Origin: Staphylotrichum longicolle
Taxonomy: Eukaryota; Ascomycota; Sordariomycetes; Sordariales; Chaetomiaceae
Assembly: GCA_019096155.1 (NCBI GenBank)
Contig: JAHCVI010000001.1
Coordinates: 5,146,001-5,210,000 of the forward strand
Length of the DNA stretch: 64,000 bases
Reading direction: 5' to 3'
Positions 23,035-33,023 of the stretch are shown here, one piece after another (the stretch's first letter is position 1; the number at the start of each line of letters is the position of its first letter). A program made the translations under genes and the position numbers. Below the pieces are notes generated by a model that ran no database searches, was not told where the DNA came from, and saw only the letters and a list, made by a program, of their open reading frames with translations.

Positions 23035-23738
23035 ATGAGTACGTTTGCCTCCCATCCTGTTGCGATCACCGTTCGATTTCCTTGTCGATGCCAATCCCCT
23101 CCCTGTCCGGATCCCGATTGCCCGACGAATTGCTCTGCGACTTGATGCAACTACGATTCCTACGGCACATCGTTGATTTGCTTGGATTTATTTTCGAGGA
23201 CATTTTGGAGATCTGGGTGACAGACAGCAGCGCTGACGCTCAACTACAGCGAAGGGTACCTCCAGCTTCGGCAAGCGCCACAACAAGACCCCACGTCTCT
23301 GCAGACGTTGCGGGTAAGTCGACACGAATCCCGGACCCGGCAAGCAGGACGAGACTGGCTCGATCTCCTGGCGAGGAGGACAAGAGGGCGGGTCGATTTT
23401 TGCGGGACAGACATTGACGAGATGTGCTTTCAACAGTCGCCGGTCTCTCCACAACCAGAAGAAGACCTGCGCCTCGTGCGGCTACCCGGCTGCCAAGATC
23501 CGCAAGTGTACGTCTCGGACATCCAGCTTCTTTGGAGTCTGCCCTCGCTCTCCCTTCGAGGGTCAACCGCTGACATGGGCTCATCGCAGACAACTGGTCC
23601 GAGAAGGCGAAGCGCAGAAAGGTCACCGGTACCGGCCGCATGCGGTACCTCAGCACAGTTTCGAGGAAGTTCAAGAACGGCTTCCAGACTGGCGTCCCTA
23701 AGGGCGCTCAGGGCCCCGCGGTTTCCACTTCTTCATAA
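23035..23738 (+). CDS. RPL37: 60S ribosomal protein eL37
   Basis: Zinc-binding protein of the large ribosomal subunit. Exons 23035-23038, 23250-23313, 23437-23507, 23590-23738; introns of 211, 123 and 82 nt; 95 residues, the normal size. Exon 1 codes only Met and the first base of the next codon, a typical ribosomal-protein layout. Landmarks: [15 protein letters not shown], zinc cysteines in LCRRCGRRS and CASCGYP, then [14 protein letters not shown] and KNGFQTG. The multi-intron structure and telobox-like upstream motif match other fungal ribosomal-protein genes. Confidence 0.95.
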
Positions 23739-24108
23739 TCGGTTGTCATGAGGGGCATGGGCGTGGACGATGGGACGGATCGTTTTCGGCGAGCGGTGTA
23801 ACGGGGGCTGGACACTTTTCGGACGGACCTGCTCGCTTTTCGCTGCTACATCACAAATGGCATGATTTCGCGCGGGACTCGGTTCAACGGTCTAAACATC
23901 GAGCAATGGTCATGAAAAATGGCGTAACGTTTGGGACCAATCACACAGATTCTTTTTTGGGCAAGTTCCGTGTGAAGGGCAGAGGAAGGGAGCCGCTGAA
24001 GGTGCCAGCACGACCAACACCAGCCAGTTCAGACCAGCCTACGTCTCCAACGAGCTGGCGGCTAGGGGAATCAACATGGGACTCCAATGCTGAGGGGTAT
24101 CATTTATA
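23739..24108. other. eL37-ELP6 convergent spacer
   Basis: 370 nt between two gene ends; nothing recognised. Confidence 0.5.
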
Positions 24109-25124
24109 CTACTGGCCTCGTTCGAATACTCTAACACCACCGTCGCCTCCCACATGGTACAGATACTCGTGGTCCTTTGTGCGGGCCCCGCTATGCGTGA
24201 TTCTGATGACACCGCTCACGTCCTTTGCGGTACCTGTATCCAAGAGCCTCAAGCTGAGCACTGTATCCGCCTCATGGGCCAGACTTAGAGCGAACCAGGC
24301 ATGCTGCTTCTCCAAGGGAGTCTCTTGCTCCTTGATGAGTGGGTCATCAACTGCCAATGTCACAATGGCAGCATGTGTTTTCTAGATTCTTATCAGCACT
24401 TGAACATATGAGTAAGTTCGCATGGGGGGCAACACACCTCTCTCAGATCCATCAACATCTCCTTAATCGCCTTCGCCGTTGCTCCCGCCTGTTGTCCTGC
24501 CCCAGGATTGGGACTCATTGACGACGACGCGGCCAGCACCAAGTCCAACCCGTCGACCACCACCACCACCTTCCTCTCCCCCGTCTCCCCAGTCCCAGAC
24601 GCAACCGCCGCCGTGCTCGAACCCCTCCTCAACTGCTCCACACCCTCCAACACCACCCGCCCGATCTCCCCCGCCGCGGGACTCGTCAGGACACGCCTCC
24701 TCCCCTGCCGTGCTTGTTGCGGAAGTTGACCCTGCGCTGGAGAAGGAGTGAACAGCCCGCTCAGCCCATCCACGTACCCGAACCTGCCCCTGCGCGCGGC
24801 GGCCTCGAGGTCGACGCCCAGGCGCGAGAGGTTCTCCTTCCAAAAGGCAAAGTCACGGAGGAAGCTGACTAGCAGGACGGCTGCTTCTCCTGCCCCTTCT
24901 CCTCCTCCACTCCCTCCATTTCGAGCTTCATTCCCGGTCACAGGTGGGGTTGATGCTGTTATTGATGATGATAAAGGCGGTGACTGTGGTTTGAGAAGGG
25001 CGTGCAGGTGGCGGAGGACGAGCCAGTTTGTGCTGGCGCCGAGGACGCCTGTGAGGACGACCAGGGCGGCTTCGTCTGGGAGGCTGAGGTAAGGCTCGAG
25101 GAGGTGGGGGATGCGGGATGTCAT
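24109..25124 (-). CDS. ELP6: Elongator complex subunit Elp6
   Basis: RecA-like subunit of the Elp4-5-6 hexamer that helps Elongator modify wobble uridines in tRNA. Exons on the minus strand 25124-24438 and 24381-24109, intron 56 nt; 319 residues. Motifs: SRIPHLLEPYLSLP, LVVLTGVLGASTNWLVLRHL, VLLVSFLRDFAFWKENLSRLGVDL, GRFGYVDGLSGLF, VVVVVDGLDLVLA; the second exon carries VTLAVDDPLI and ends VFERGQ. I prefer the ATG at 25124 because it begins the conserved region; an in-frame start at 25244 would add 40 residues of low-complexity sequence. A Gly/Ala-rich insertion sits between the first strands. Confidence 0.88.
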
Positions 25125-25598
25125 GACTGGGAAATGTGTCTTGTTGACCTTGAATTTTGGGGGCAGCAGATGAGTGAAAGATAGGGGTGGGTGGGCTGGT
25201 GGGGTAGCTTTGGTGGCCGTGAAAAGCATGGAGGGGTCATTCATTGTAAGGGGGTTAGGGTTGTAGTGGGTGATTGTGCTCAGGTCAAGGAAGGGGCTTG
25301 GAGCTCCTGGGAACCCTTGATTTCATTTCATTGTTGGAGCCAGAAAGCGGAAGGAAAATGTGTATTCCAAAATAGTGATATGCTGGTATCATGTGTATCA
25401 GGTCATGCTTCGTGAATCGTTAAAACGATCGAGTCTCCCACCCCTGAAGCCCGCCTCTATGCCATGTCCAAAATGCCAAAGATAGGTAGTCTCCATGCCA
25501 TGAATGCTATGCAGTGCCGATCCAAGAAATATACCCAAAAGGACAAGAAGCCAGTCCACGTAAAAAACAACAAGTCAGAAAATTGCGTCAACATATCC
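25125..25598. other. ELP6 upstream / MFS gene 3' spacer
   Basis: 474 nt between two genes on the minus strand. It contains the presumed ELP6 promoter and the transporter's 3' end; no other feature was seen. Confidence 0.45.
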
Positions 25599-27888
25599 CT
25601 AGAACCGCTCCATAAAGTTCCTCCGCACTGTCCACATCCGCAGGCGCTTCCCGAAGATGTACATGGGAATGGTGAAGAGCAGGAGAATCAGCTGAATAAC
25701 GCCAATCCAGATGTACACGCTCTTCGGGCCGTCGTCGGACAGCCACCCGGTGACGAACAAGCTGAAGACCAAGCCGTGCAGGACGTTCTTGGAGAAGTTC
25801 AACGTCACCAGGGCCTCGCCAGCGTACTGTCTGTAGCTGTCGACGCAGAACGTGATGCTCGTCGTGGATCCCATGGTGCATCCAAACGAAATGATGCCGA
25901 AGAAGGCTGTCGGAACCATCCAGTGGTCGTGGATCTGCGCCGACCAACCGAAACCCATCAGGCCAATCACTGTGGTGGCAGCAATGGGAATCGCCATGAT
26001 CAATCTGAACTCTGGCTCGTACAGCCCGCCGTTCCGCCGCGCCATCGCTTTCACGATGATATCCGAGACTCTCCCTGCTACCGCAGAGCCCAGGATGCCG
26101 CCGACGAAAGGGCTGATGTACACAAGGCCGGTTTGGAGCGCGTTGAACTTGTAGATCTCTTCGCGGTAGATGACCGCAACGGATTCGGAAATGACAATGA
26201 GCCAGCCAACCGAGCAAGCGTAGACCACCGCGGACCAAAGAACAGCAGGGTAGCTAAAAAGGATCAGCGGCCTGATGGCGACCTTGTGCCACTTGTCCTT
26301 GTTCAGACGCCCGTTGAAGGGCTTGAGGGACTGAACAAAGGAACGCGCCGGTTGGTCTCGCAAGGCAACGGTGTAGGGCAACGGGCCGCCCGTTCGGGTG
26401 CTGCGGATGGACTGAGACTCGGTGTCTGTGTCATCGTGTTCCCTGCGGCTGAAGTTTTGATCGACGGTAGGTGTACCCGGTGCGGGTGTCCCTGGTCTGG
26501 GAGTGCCAGGAGTGGGTGATCCAAGCGCGGGTGTTCCGGGTGCGGGCGATCCAGGTGCGGCTGCCTCGGGTGCTGGTGCCTTCACCGGCGAAGGTGGACG
26601 TGGGACCGTCTCGGGGAAATACTCGGGCCTGGGGACGTCGCTGGAAGAAGCTCGGTTCCCAGTTGCTTCGTTGTTGGTCGTGGGCTTCTCCACAGACTTG
26701 TCAGTGGATGAATCGCTCGACAACGTCTCAACGTGTTTCGCGGTATGTGTTTCGACATCCGGTGCAAAAGCGACGTGCTGAGCTTTCGCGCGAGTTCCAG
26801 GTGTCATTGGTGTCATCGGCGTAACCGGAGCGATTTCGGTCGATGGTCGCGCGACTAGGTGCGGTGCAACGTGGAGGAGGTCCGGCTTCGACGAGAAGCG
26901 GCGGAAAATGCTGGGCCTTGACCTCGACCTCTTTGCCTTTCGAGGAATCGGGGCGCGATCCCAGAACGTCTCTGGTACAAAGAAGAACAGGAGGAGGCCA
27001 CAGAAGGCAACCACAATGGCAACGACCCTAAAAAGGCACGAGTCAGAACAGGTCGATGGCAATTCTTGGCTCATTACTTACCAGAAAACCCAGCGCCAGC
27101 CCATCGATTGGATGATGACGGCGCTGACGAGGGGGACAAGGTTCTTGCCTCCGAGCAAAAGAAGGGTGTAGATGCCGATCCGGAAGGCACGCTCGTGAAG
27201 GAAGAAGATCTCAGCAATGGTAGCTGACGGCAGACATTCCACCGGGCTGACGGCAATGCCCTGGAAGATGCGCGCCAGGATCAGGGACGTGAAATTGGGC
27301 GAAGCCGCGCACCAGATCGAAGTCGCGATGTAGAGAACGGCGCCGAATAAGTAGACGGGTCTCTTGCCCCATAGGATGGCCGTGGGCGAGAAGATGACCG
27401 ACCCCAGACCCATTCCCATCATGTAGAGACCTGTCGTGAGCGAGACGCTGTGCACATCAACGCCATACTCCTGGGCGACGTCTGTGAAACCCGCGGCGAG
27501 CAGAGGGGTTGTGCCGCCGCCAACCATGCAGAAGAGCCCCAGAGACAGCAATGCCAAATCTCTCCGCCAGGCCGGCCAGTTGAGCGGGTCGTTGACCGAG
27601 TCTTCAGGCTGGGGGTCTAGGATAATCTTGCCATCGCTGGTCTTCTTCTTGGGCGACTCGACCATGTCGTCCGGAAGCTGGTGCATGATACCCGTTGGGA
27701 TGGACGAGTGCGACGTCCTCGCGGGGGCATTCCGCAACCCGAGGGGTTCATTGTGGTCGGCAGCCAGCAGCAGCACCGAACCTGTTCTCCAGGTTTAGTT
27801 TCGGCTATGCCAACACGAGGCGAACGCGTCTCTGGGCCAATGGCATACCTGGGACCTCGATGGTCTCTTTATCCTCCAAAATTCCCAT
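25599..27888 (-). CDS. Major facilitator superfamily transporter with long cytosolic loop
   Basis: Plasma-membrane drug:H+ antiporter-type (DHA1) permease; substrate unknown. Exons on the minus strand: 27888-27849, 27781-27082, 27027-25599; introns of 67 and 54 nt; 722 residues. The start MGILEDKETIEVPG fits the family; an in-frame ATG at 28002 would add 38 residues. DPLNWPAWRRDLAL precedes TM1; the first six spans end at GWRWVFW...LLLFFFVPETFW. Then comes an unusually long loop of about 200 residues with a Pro-Gly-Thr/Ser repeat (26469-26580 in DNA), and a second six-span half (YPAVLWSAVVYACSVGWL, ISPFVGGILGSAVAGRVSD, GIISFGCTMGSTTSITFCVDSY). Neighbours give no substrate hint. Confidence 0.87.
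26469..26580 (-). repeat. in-gene Pro-Gly-Thr/Ser repeat
   Basis: Imperfect 12-15-nt units coding PGTP, PGSP and LGSP variants within the central loop of the MFS transporter, about eight copies. Length variation between strains would be expected. Confidence 0.75.
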
Positions 27889-28002
27889 CGTCCATTTGGA
27901 CGGACTGCTCTTCTCGCGATCATGATTCTCCCCGGCTGACTTCCTGGCAAATAAGGACGACCATGGTCGCCGTGGCGGAGGGGTAGTTGTGTCTTGAGCC
28001 AT

Positions 28003-29636
28003 GTGTCTCTCAGAGACGGGACGATCTGCAAAACTGGGCAAGATCTTTGCTTGAAATGTAAAATAGAATAGAGTTAAGACGAGCCAGGCTCAATGAACAT
28101 AGGTAGGTTAAAAAGTAATGTTATACGGGGGCACCGATGCGGTGAGACCGAAGGTGTTGTTTGGAGGCGGGAGAGCGAGACAACGATGGACCCAGTCCTG
28201 ACGACTAGATCTGGCAGGTGTCAATCGTCTGTCAGACCGCAGCTGAGACCAACAAAATCCGTAACTCCTGCCGCCCCAGGCTGCGATGCCTGCTCGGATG
28301 CGGGTTGGAAGGATGAGGGAGGTGGGCGTTGAGTGTGGAAAGGAAGTGGCGTCGAGCCTGGGGATATAGAAGTCTCAAGAAGGCGCGACAGTGCTACGGT
28401 CACCCACCAACACGCGTGGGGTCAAGTTTCGATGAACAGGTCTCCATCCTCAGCGGCATGGATGGGCTGCCAAGAGCAAGCCAAGAAACACCCTGACGAA
28501 AGCGAGCGCCTGGCATCCGGTCATGGGAACCGCGGGGCTCAGCTGCAAATGCTGGGGTTGGAGGCGTGCAGTGGTGTCTGGGGAGAGGTGTTGGGAGGGG
28601 ATGCGCGTCGGACGGCCAGTCACCAGCGGCGAATCTGCAGTGTGCCGACACGAACAGCACGGGCAAAATCAGGGAAAGACCCGGCCCCGGACAGGGCGGA
28701 ATGAATTGTCAGACGGGCAAAGCAGACGGCGCGGTTTCCAGACAAAGGAGCAGCAGTTCATGACCCCATCTGCGACAACACGAGCCAGGAATAACCCGTC
28801 TCTCCGTCTTCGAGGTCGGAGAGTCCTCACCCTTTTCGTCGCTTGCCACCGAGGCACCAAGAAACAGAGGACCCTGACTGAGCCTGAGCGGTCAGGAGAA
28901 AGAGGTCGCTGGTCAGTGTGGGACGCCCCGGAGATGCGCTAAAATGCTCCACCGTTGCCTCCCAACCATACCATGCTGCAATGACGGCGGGGCATGCACG
29001 GCAGAGCTGCCTGAGGATCGGTTTCCCCCGCCTCACATGTGCCCATCTCTGTGGATCGCCGTCGCTTGCGCCGCCGCATCCGCATCCGGGTTTCCGTTGT
29101 GTGGCGACGGGCATTGATAGGGTTCTCGCAAATGCAGAATGACGCAGCCAAGCCACCTGACTGCGACGCCGTGCTCCCAACGGCTCAAACACCACACATG
29201 CCGTCGGATTCGAGGGGTTCTAATAATACCCAAAACGGGCAGGAACCACAGCCGGATCCCGTATCCCACAACGCTCAGCATCTCACCGCTCATCTGACCG
29301 ACCAGAGATCCATGTTGTGGTGTTTTGTCTAACCTTATATCTGCGTCTCCCAAGCCTGCAATGGTCCGAGTGCCAAGCACCTCCCGCTGGGGCTTCCAAA
29401 GCGCCCCTAGCCAGAGCCAGCACGTGGGGGTCTCAGCGGATCATTGACAGGACGTAACGTCGATACAACACGGGTGTAATTACATCTCAAAACAGACGGC
29501 CAGGTTGCTGAATGGTGATATCATTTTGGATGCTTGAATCTTATCATGTCAACAACATCTTGACAAATGCTTCGTTTTCACCAACAAGTTGTCCAACTAC
29601 ACTGATTCGCGTCGTACTGTACTGAACATATTCAAC
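28003..29636. other. gene-free interval, divergent MFS / thioredoxin-like upstream region
   Basis: About 1.6 kb upstream of both the MFS transporter and the thioredoxin-like gene. GC-rich, with several overlapping short frames but no domain or splice-consistent model. It presumably contains both promoters. Confidence 0.45.
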
Positions 29637-30276
29637 ATGCAGCTTCTCAGCTCGCGACTCGCACTTGCTGAGCGTCATCTCCTCAGAGCCAAGCGCACCA
29701 TTCACCACGCGCAGCCCGTATCACGTCTACAGTTTTCGACGTCACGCCAAGTACAGGCACGGAACAAGGTCTACGCCTCGTACGTTTGCATTACACGTTA
29801 CAAATGGAAGCCCTGGCGCGTGAGAACTGACGCGGTAGACCAGAGTGCGCAATCTCGACCAATTTCACACCTACCAGATGCTCTCTTCATCGTCACGAAC
29901 GCCTCTGCTGACCCTATGGACGACCTCGTGGTGCTCAACATGCCGCGTGGTAGCACCCCTCATCCAAAATCTCGTCGAGTCCGGCGTTGGCGAGGCTGAG
30001 GGCGGCGTGGGGTACTGCACCGTGGAATATGACGCGCCCGACGTCATGGCCGCGGGATTGGGTCTTACATACATGATCAACTCCATTCCCACGCTGCTGA
30101 GTTTTGATGCTGGCGAAGCTCAGGTGCAGACCAAGATTTCCGACGGCAGGAAACTAGCGGATCCCAAGTTCCTCGAGGAATGGATTAGGGAAGAGGCGAA
30201 GCGACACGGCAACCGCGGAGGCGGAGGGCCGAGCGGCGGGTCGAATCTCCTAGGCAACCTGTTCGGGAGGTCGTGA
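29637..30276 (+). CDS. Mitochondrial thioredoxin-like protein
   Basis: Probable thiol-disulfide oxidoreductase or redox-fold protein. Exons 29637-29779 and 29844-30276, a 64-nt intron with a CTGAC branch site; 191 residues. The N-terminus MQLLSSRLALAERHLLRAK is basic and lacks acidic residues until late, as in mitochondrial presequences. The thioredoxin fold has an active-site motif SWCSTCR (CSTC, two cysteines separated by two residues), followed by YDAPDVMAAGLGLTYMINSIPTLLSF with the cis-Pro. The C-terminus ends in a Gly-rich GGGGPSGGSNLLGNLFG. Acceptor chosen at 29843 to give SVRNLDQFHTY; the first AG shifts the frame. Confidence 0.82.
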
Positions 30277-31367
30277 TGGAACCGTTTCTCCTGGCTCATC
30301 AGCGAGGATAGAGGCGTGACGGATGGCGGTATGAGGGTTTGCGCTCCGTTAGCCATACAGACAGTGTGGACTGGGTAATCGCTCCTTTCCTGAGGCACAA
30401 ACGACGGGTGTTGAAAGTCTAACGGATTGCAAGCAGACCATAAACACTGTATCGCTTCAGCCGCCCCTCGGCCACGATGCAAGCGGTTCCAGGCCACCAT
30501 GCGAACTGAAGGCAAAGTTAGAAACTCCAAAAATTGTACAATGCTAAGCCTAATAGAGCTGCTTCCGTGTCTCCGTTGCGGACAGCGGGCCTCTCATCTC
30601 GTGCCTTTTACAGAATCCCTGTAAACGCTCAACCCAAGTTCAAAGGGCAATCACAGCATTGCAGGTTTCTTCGAGAGGTAATACCCGGCCAAAACTCCAC
30701 AAGGCTCATGCCGAAGTACCTATGTCGCAGTGGCATCTGCAGCAAACTGTTCTCCTCGCCCATCTACGCCCTCGCCTGAGACAGCCCCGGGGGTCTAGCC
30801 CGGGCTGTTTCTGATCTGCTCTCAACACAGTAACACACACAAGGGTGCGGGGTTCGCTTGCATGATCAGAGAGTTGAGATCTGGTTGCCATGCATGATGC
30901 TTGTGTTACACCGAGATCCCGATGGCTCGTTGTCAGCGCCTTTGCGTGCTCTTCTTAGCTGAAGTCCATGTCGTAAAACGGAACTGATACGCTCTAAACT
31001 CATTAGCCGTCACATCGTAATAAACAGGACTGCACTGGTAATGAGCCGTGGCAACCAAGTCATTGCACCGCAGACACTAGACCGACACTTCCGGACATGG
31101 CGGGGTTGCACACGATATGGCTAACGGTCTGTGTGACAGCTTCCGGCCCTCCCCGAGTCTTTCCCGAGACATACAAACACCACCTCGAAATATTGACAAC
31201 AAACCATATGCGCCTGACCCCATGTGCCTACCAGGTCCAAACCAAGCCGACCATACCAAACCGAACCAGAACCATGCCCACCCACCCATCCCAAACCTCG
31301 TAACCATGATCTCGTTAGGCACTGTACACAAAGGGGAAAAAACGCCGAGAGCACTCCGAGCATCCGT
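30277..31367. other. gene-free interval
   Basis: About 1.1 kb between the ends of the thioredoxin-like and Sos7-like genes (convergent). No RNA gene, repeat or coding signal was recognised. Confidence 0.5.
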
Positions 31368-32103
31368 TCACCCTTGCAAATCCAACACCTGCCGCAGCAC
31401 CGTCTCGGACGCTCTGTACCATCTCCCCCTCGCCTCCAGCTCATCCTCCACCCCACCCTGCGCATTCTCCCTCCTCCTCTTGGCCTCCTCGCCGCGGCCG
31501 CAATTTCGCCTTCCTATTCTCCAACGTCGCCACCTCGCCCCTCAACCTCTCCAGCTCCTTCCTCTTCCTCGGCACCTGCCCGCCCAGCAACTCCAGCTGC
31601 CTCTCCAACCCCTCCAGCTCCCTCCTCTTCCCCTCCACCAACCCCGCGTCTTCGCCAGCGGCATATTCATCTCGGGCCTCGCATCCGCCCCAGCCCGCGT
31701 CTCCTGCGCCTCCCTCAGCTCCCGCACCCTTTCCTCCACCGCCCGAATCTTCCCCGGCAGCTCCTCCACCAGCCCCATCTCCCCGCGCACCGTCTCGTAC
31801 CGGCCCGCGAGGTCCGCCCCGCGCCTCGAGCGCCGCCACCATCCCCGCGACCTCGGTCTTGAGCGCCTTCAGCGCCGCTTTCGCGGCCGCGTTGCTCGCC
31901 TCCAGGTCGGCGTTCTCCTGCGGCGTGACGATGAGCGGCGGGTCGCCCACGATGGCGCGGATGAACTTCTCCTTGGTGACCTGTTCGACGTAGGAGAAGC
32001 GCAGCTTGGCGAAGAGCTCGCGGTAGTGCGCCAGGTCGGCCTCGAGGAGGGCGGGCGTCGGGGTGTCGAGGGAGGCGGTGGAGACGTCGGAGGTGCGGGG
32101 GAC

Positions 32104-32136
<33 letters not shown>

Positions 32137-32307
32137 GGAGGGGTCGTTTGAGCTTGCGGCTGCGGTCGCGGCGGAGGATATGGGCTCGCTGATCTTGAGG
32201 ATTGTGTATTCGTGGCTTGAGGCGGATTGGAGTTCTTCGAGGGCGCCACGGAGGGACTTAGTGGGGCGTTGCCGGTCGGTTTTCGCGGGCGAGTTTGCAC
32301 GCGGCAT
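31368..32307 (-). CDS. Sos7-like kinetochore protein (frame-disrupted coiled coil)
   Basis: Resembles fungal Sos7, a coiled-coil kinetochore protein that partners Spc7/KNL1. Start at 32307 (MPRANSPAKTD). The first half is clean: HEYTILKISEPIS, a Thr/Asn homopeptide run, then the signature YRELFAKLRFSYVEQVTKEKFIRAI and GDPPLIVTPQENADLEA. The coiled coil continues in other frames: GRYETVRGEMGLVEELPGKI (about 31800-31690), EGKRRELEGLERQLELLGG (about 31650-31520), then REAKRRRENAQGG-like sequence ending RWYRASETVLRQVLDLQG with a stop at 31368. At least three one-base shifts in very GC-rich sequence are needed. Since the reading resumes cleanly each time, assembly errors are the simplest reading. 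The family assignment is from memory of conserved motifs. Confidence 0.72.
32104..32140. repeat. TTG/GGT trinucleotide run in the Sos7-like gene
   Basis: Consecutive TTG then GGT triplets on the plus strand, coding a run of Asn and Thr on the minus strand. A simple coding microsatellite. Confidence 0.8.
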
Positions 32308-33023
32308 TGTGTCTCTTGTGACTGGGGCGTTTGGTACTCGTGTGCTTCGCCGCTTTGAGTCTTTACGTGTTCTCGATCGTGCGATTAAATGTGGTTGCGT
32401 CGAGTGATAGCTCCCTGCTGCGAGATCGCGAGGTGGTTGTTTTGTTGATGTTTTTGCCGAAAACGGATAGTGGGCCGGATGAAGATAAGACATTAACCCT
32501 AACCCCCTTTATTGCCTTCAAGTATCACCACCTCACTCACATCATGACAAGATCGTAGGTTTCATGGGAACTGGAGAAAATGTCGGTGACACTTGAATAC
32601 GCATAGCCTGTTTGGTATGTAGCTTATGAGTTAAGCCAGAAGTCACATCAAGGTTAGAAATAAGTGGCCAGACATCTCGCACCCTCCGGAGAGCACCCCA
32701 AATCGTTGCGAAACTTTACCCCTATCACTACCGCAAAGAGTAAGAGAAAAAGGAAATAACTCCTGTACAATCCCATACACCAAACCATCTGCAAAAACGC
32801 CTTAATATCAGGCCTTTCGGACCCCTTCCACACAACTGGGAAGACGAGACAGGCCAAAGGAGAGAAGCCCGAGACCAACAGACCAGCAAATATACCCTTC
32901 CGTTCCCAACATCCCAGATGCCATCGTATAGAATGTACAAACAAGCAACGCCACACATTCCCCAGTCCCCCTTTTTCAAATAGACGAATGAATGCACCTA
33001 CACAAGGCCACGGCAGGCATGGT
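32308..33023. other. Sos7-like upstream / JmjC gene 3' spacer
   Basis: 716 nt between two minus-strand genes. A telomere-like TTAACCCTAACCCC is at 32493-32506, about 190 nt upstream of the Sos7-like start, where it could be a promoter telobox. Otherwise nothing recognised. Confidence 0.5.
32493..32506 (-). promoter_or_regulatory. telobox-like promoter motif
   Basis: TTAACCCTAACCCC, about two telomeric repeat units, upstream of the Sos7-like gene. Interstitial AACCCTAA boxes bind Myb/TRF-type factors in fungi; function here is inferred. Confidence 0.45.

Noticed and set aside
28003..29636. Several 60-140-codon frames between the MFS and thioredoxin-like genes
   Set aside because: They overlap on both strands in GC-rich DNA and have no recognisable domain or conserved splice sites.
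31441..32493. 350-codon single frame covering the Sos7-like gene
   Set aside because: Only its first part and one later segment match the family; the Gly/Ala-rich middle is an out-of-frame reading of the coiled coil.
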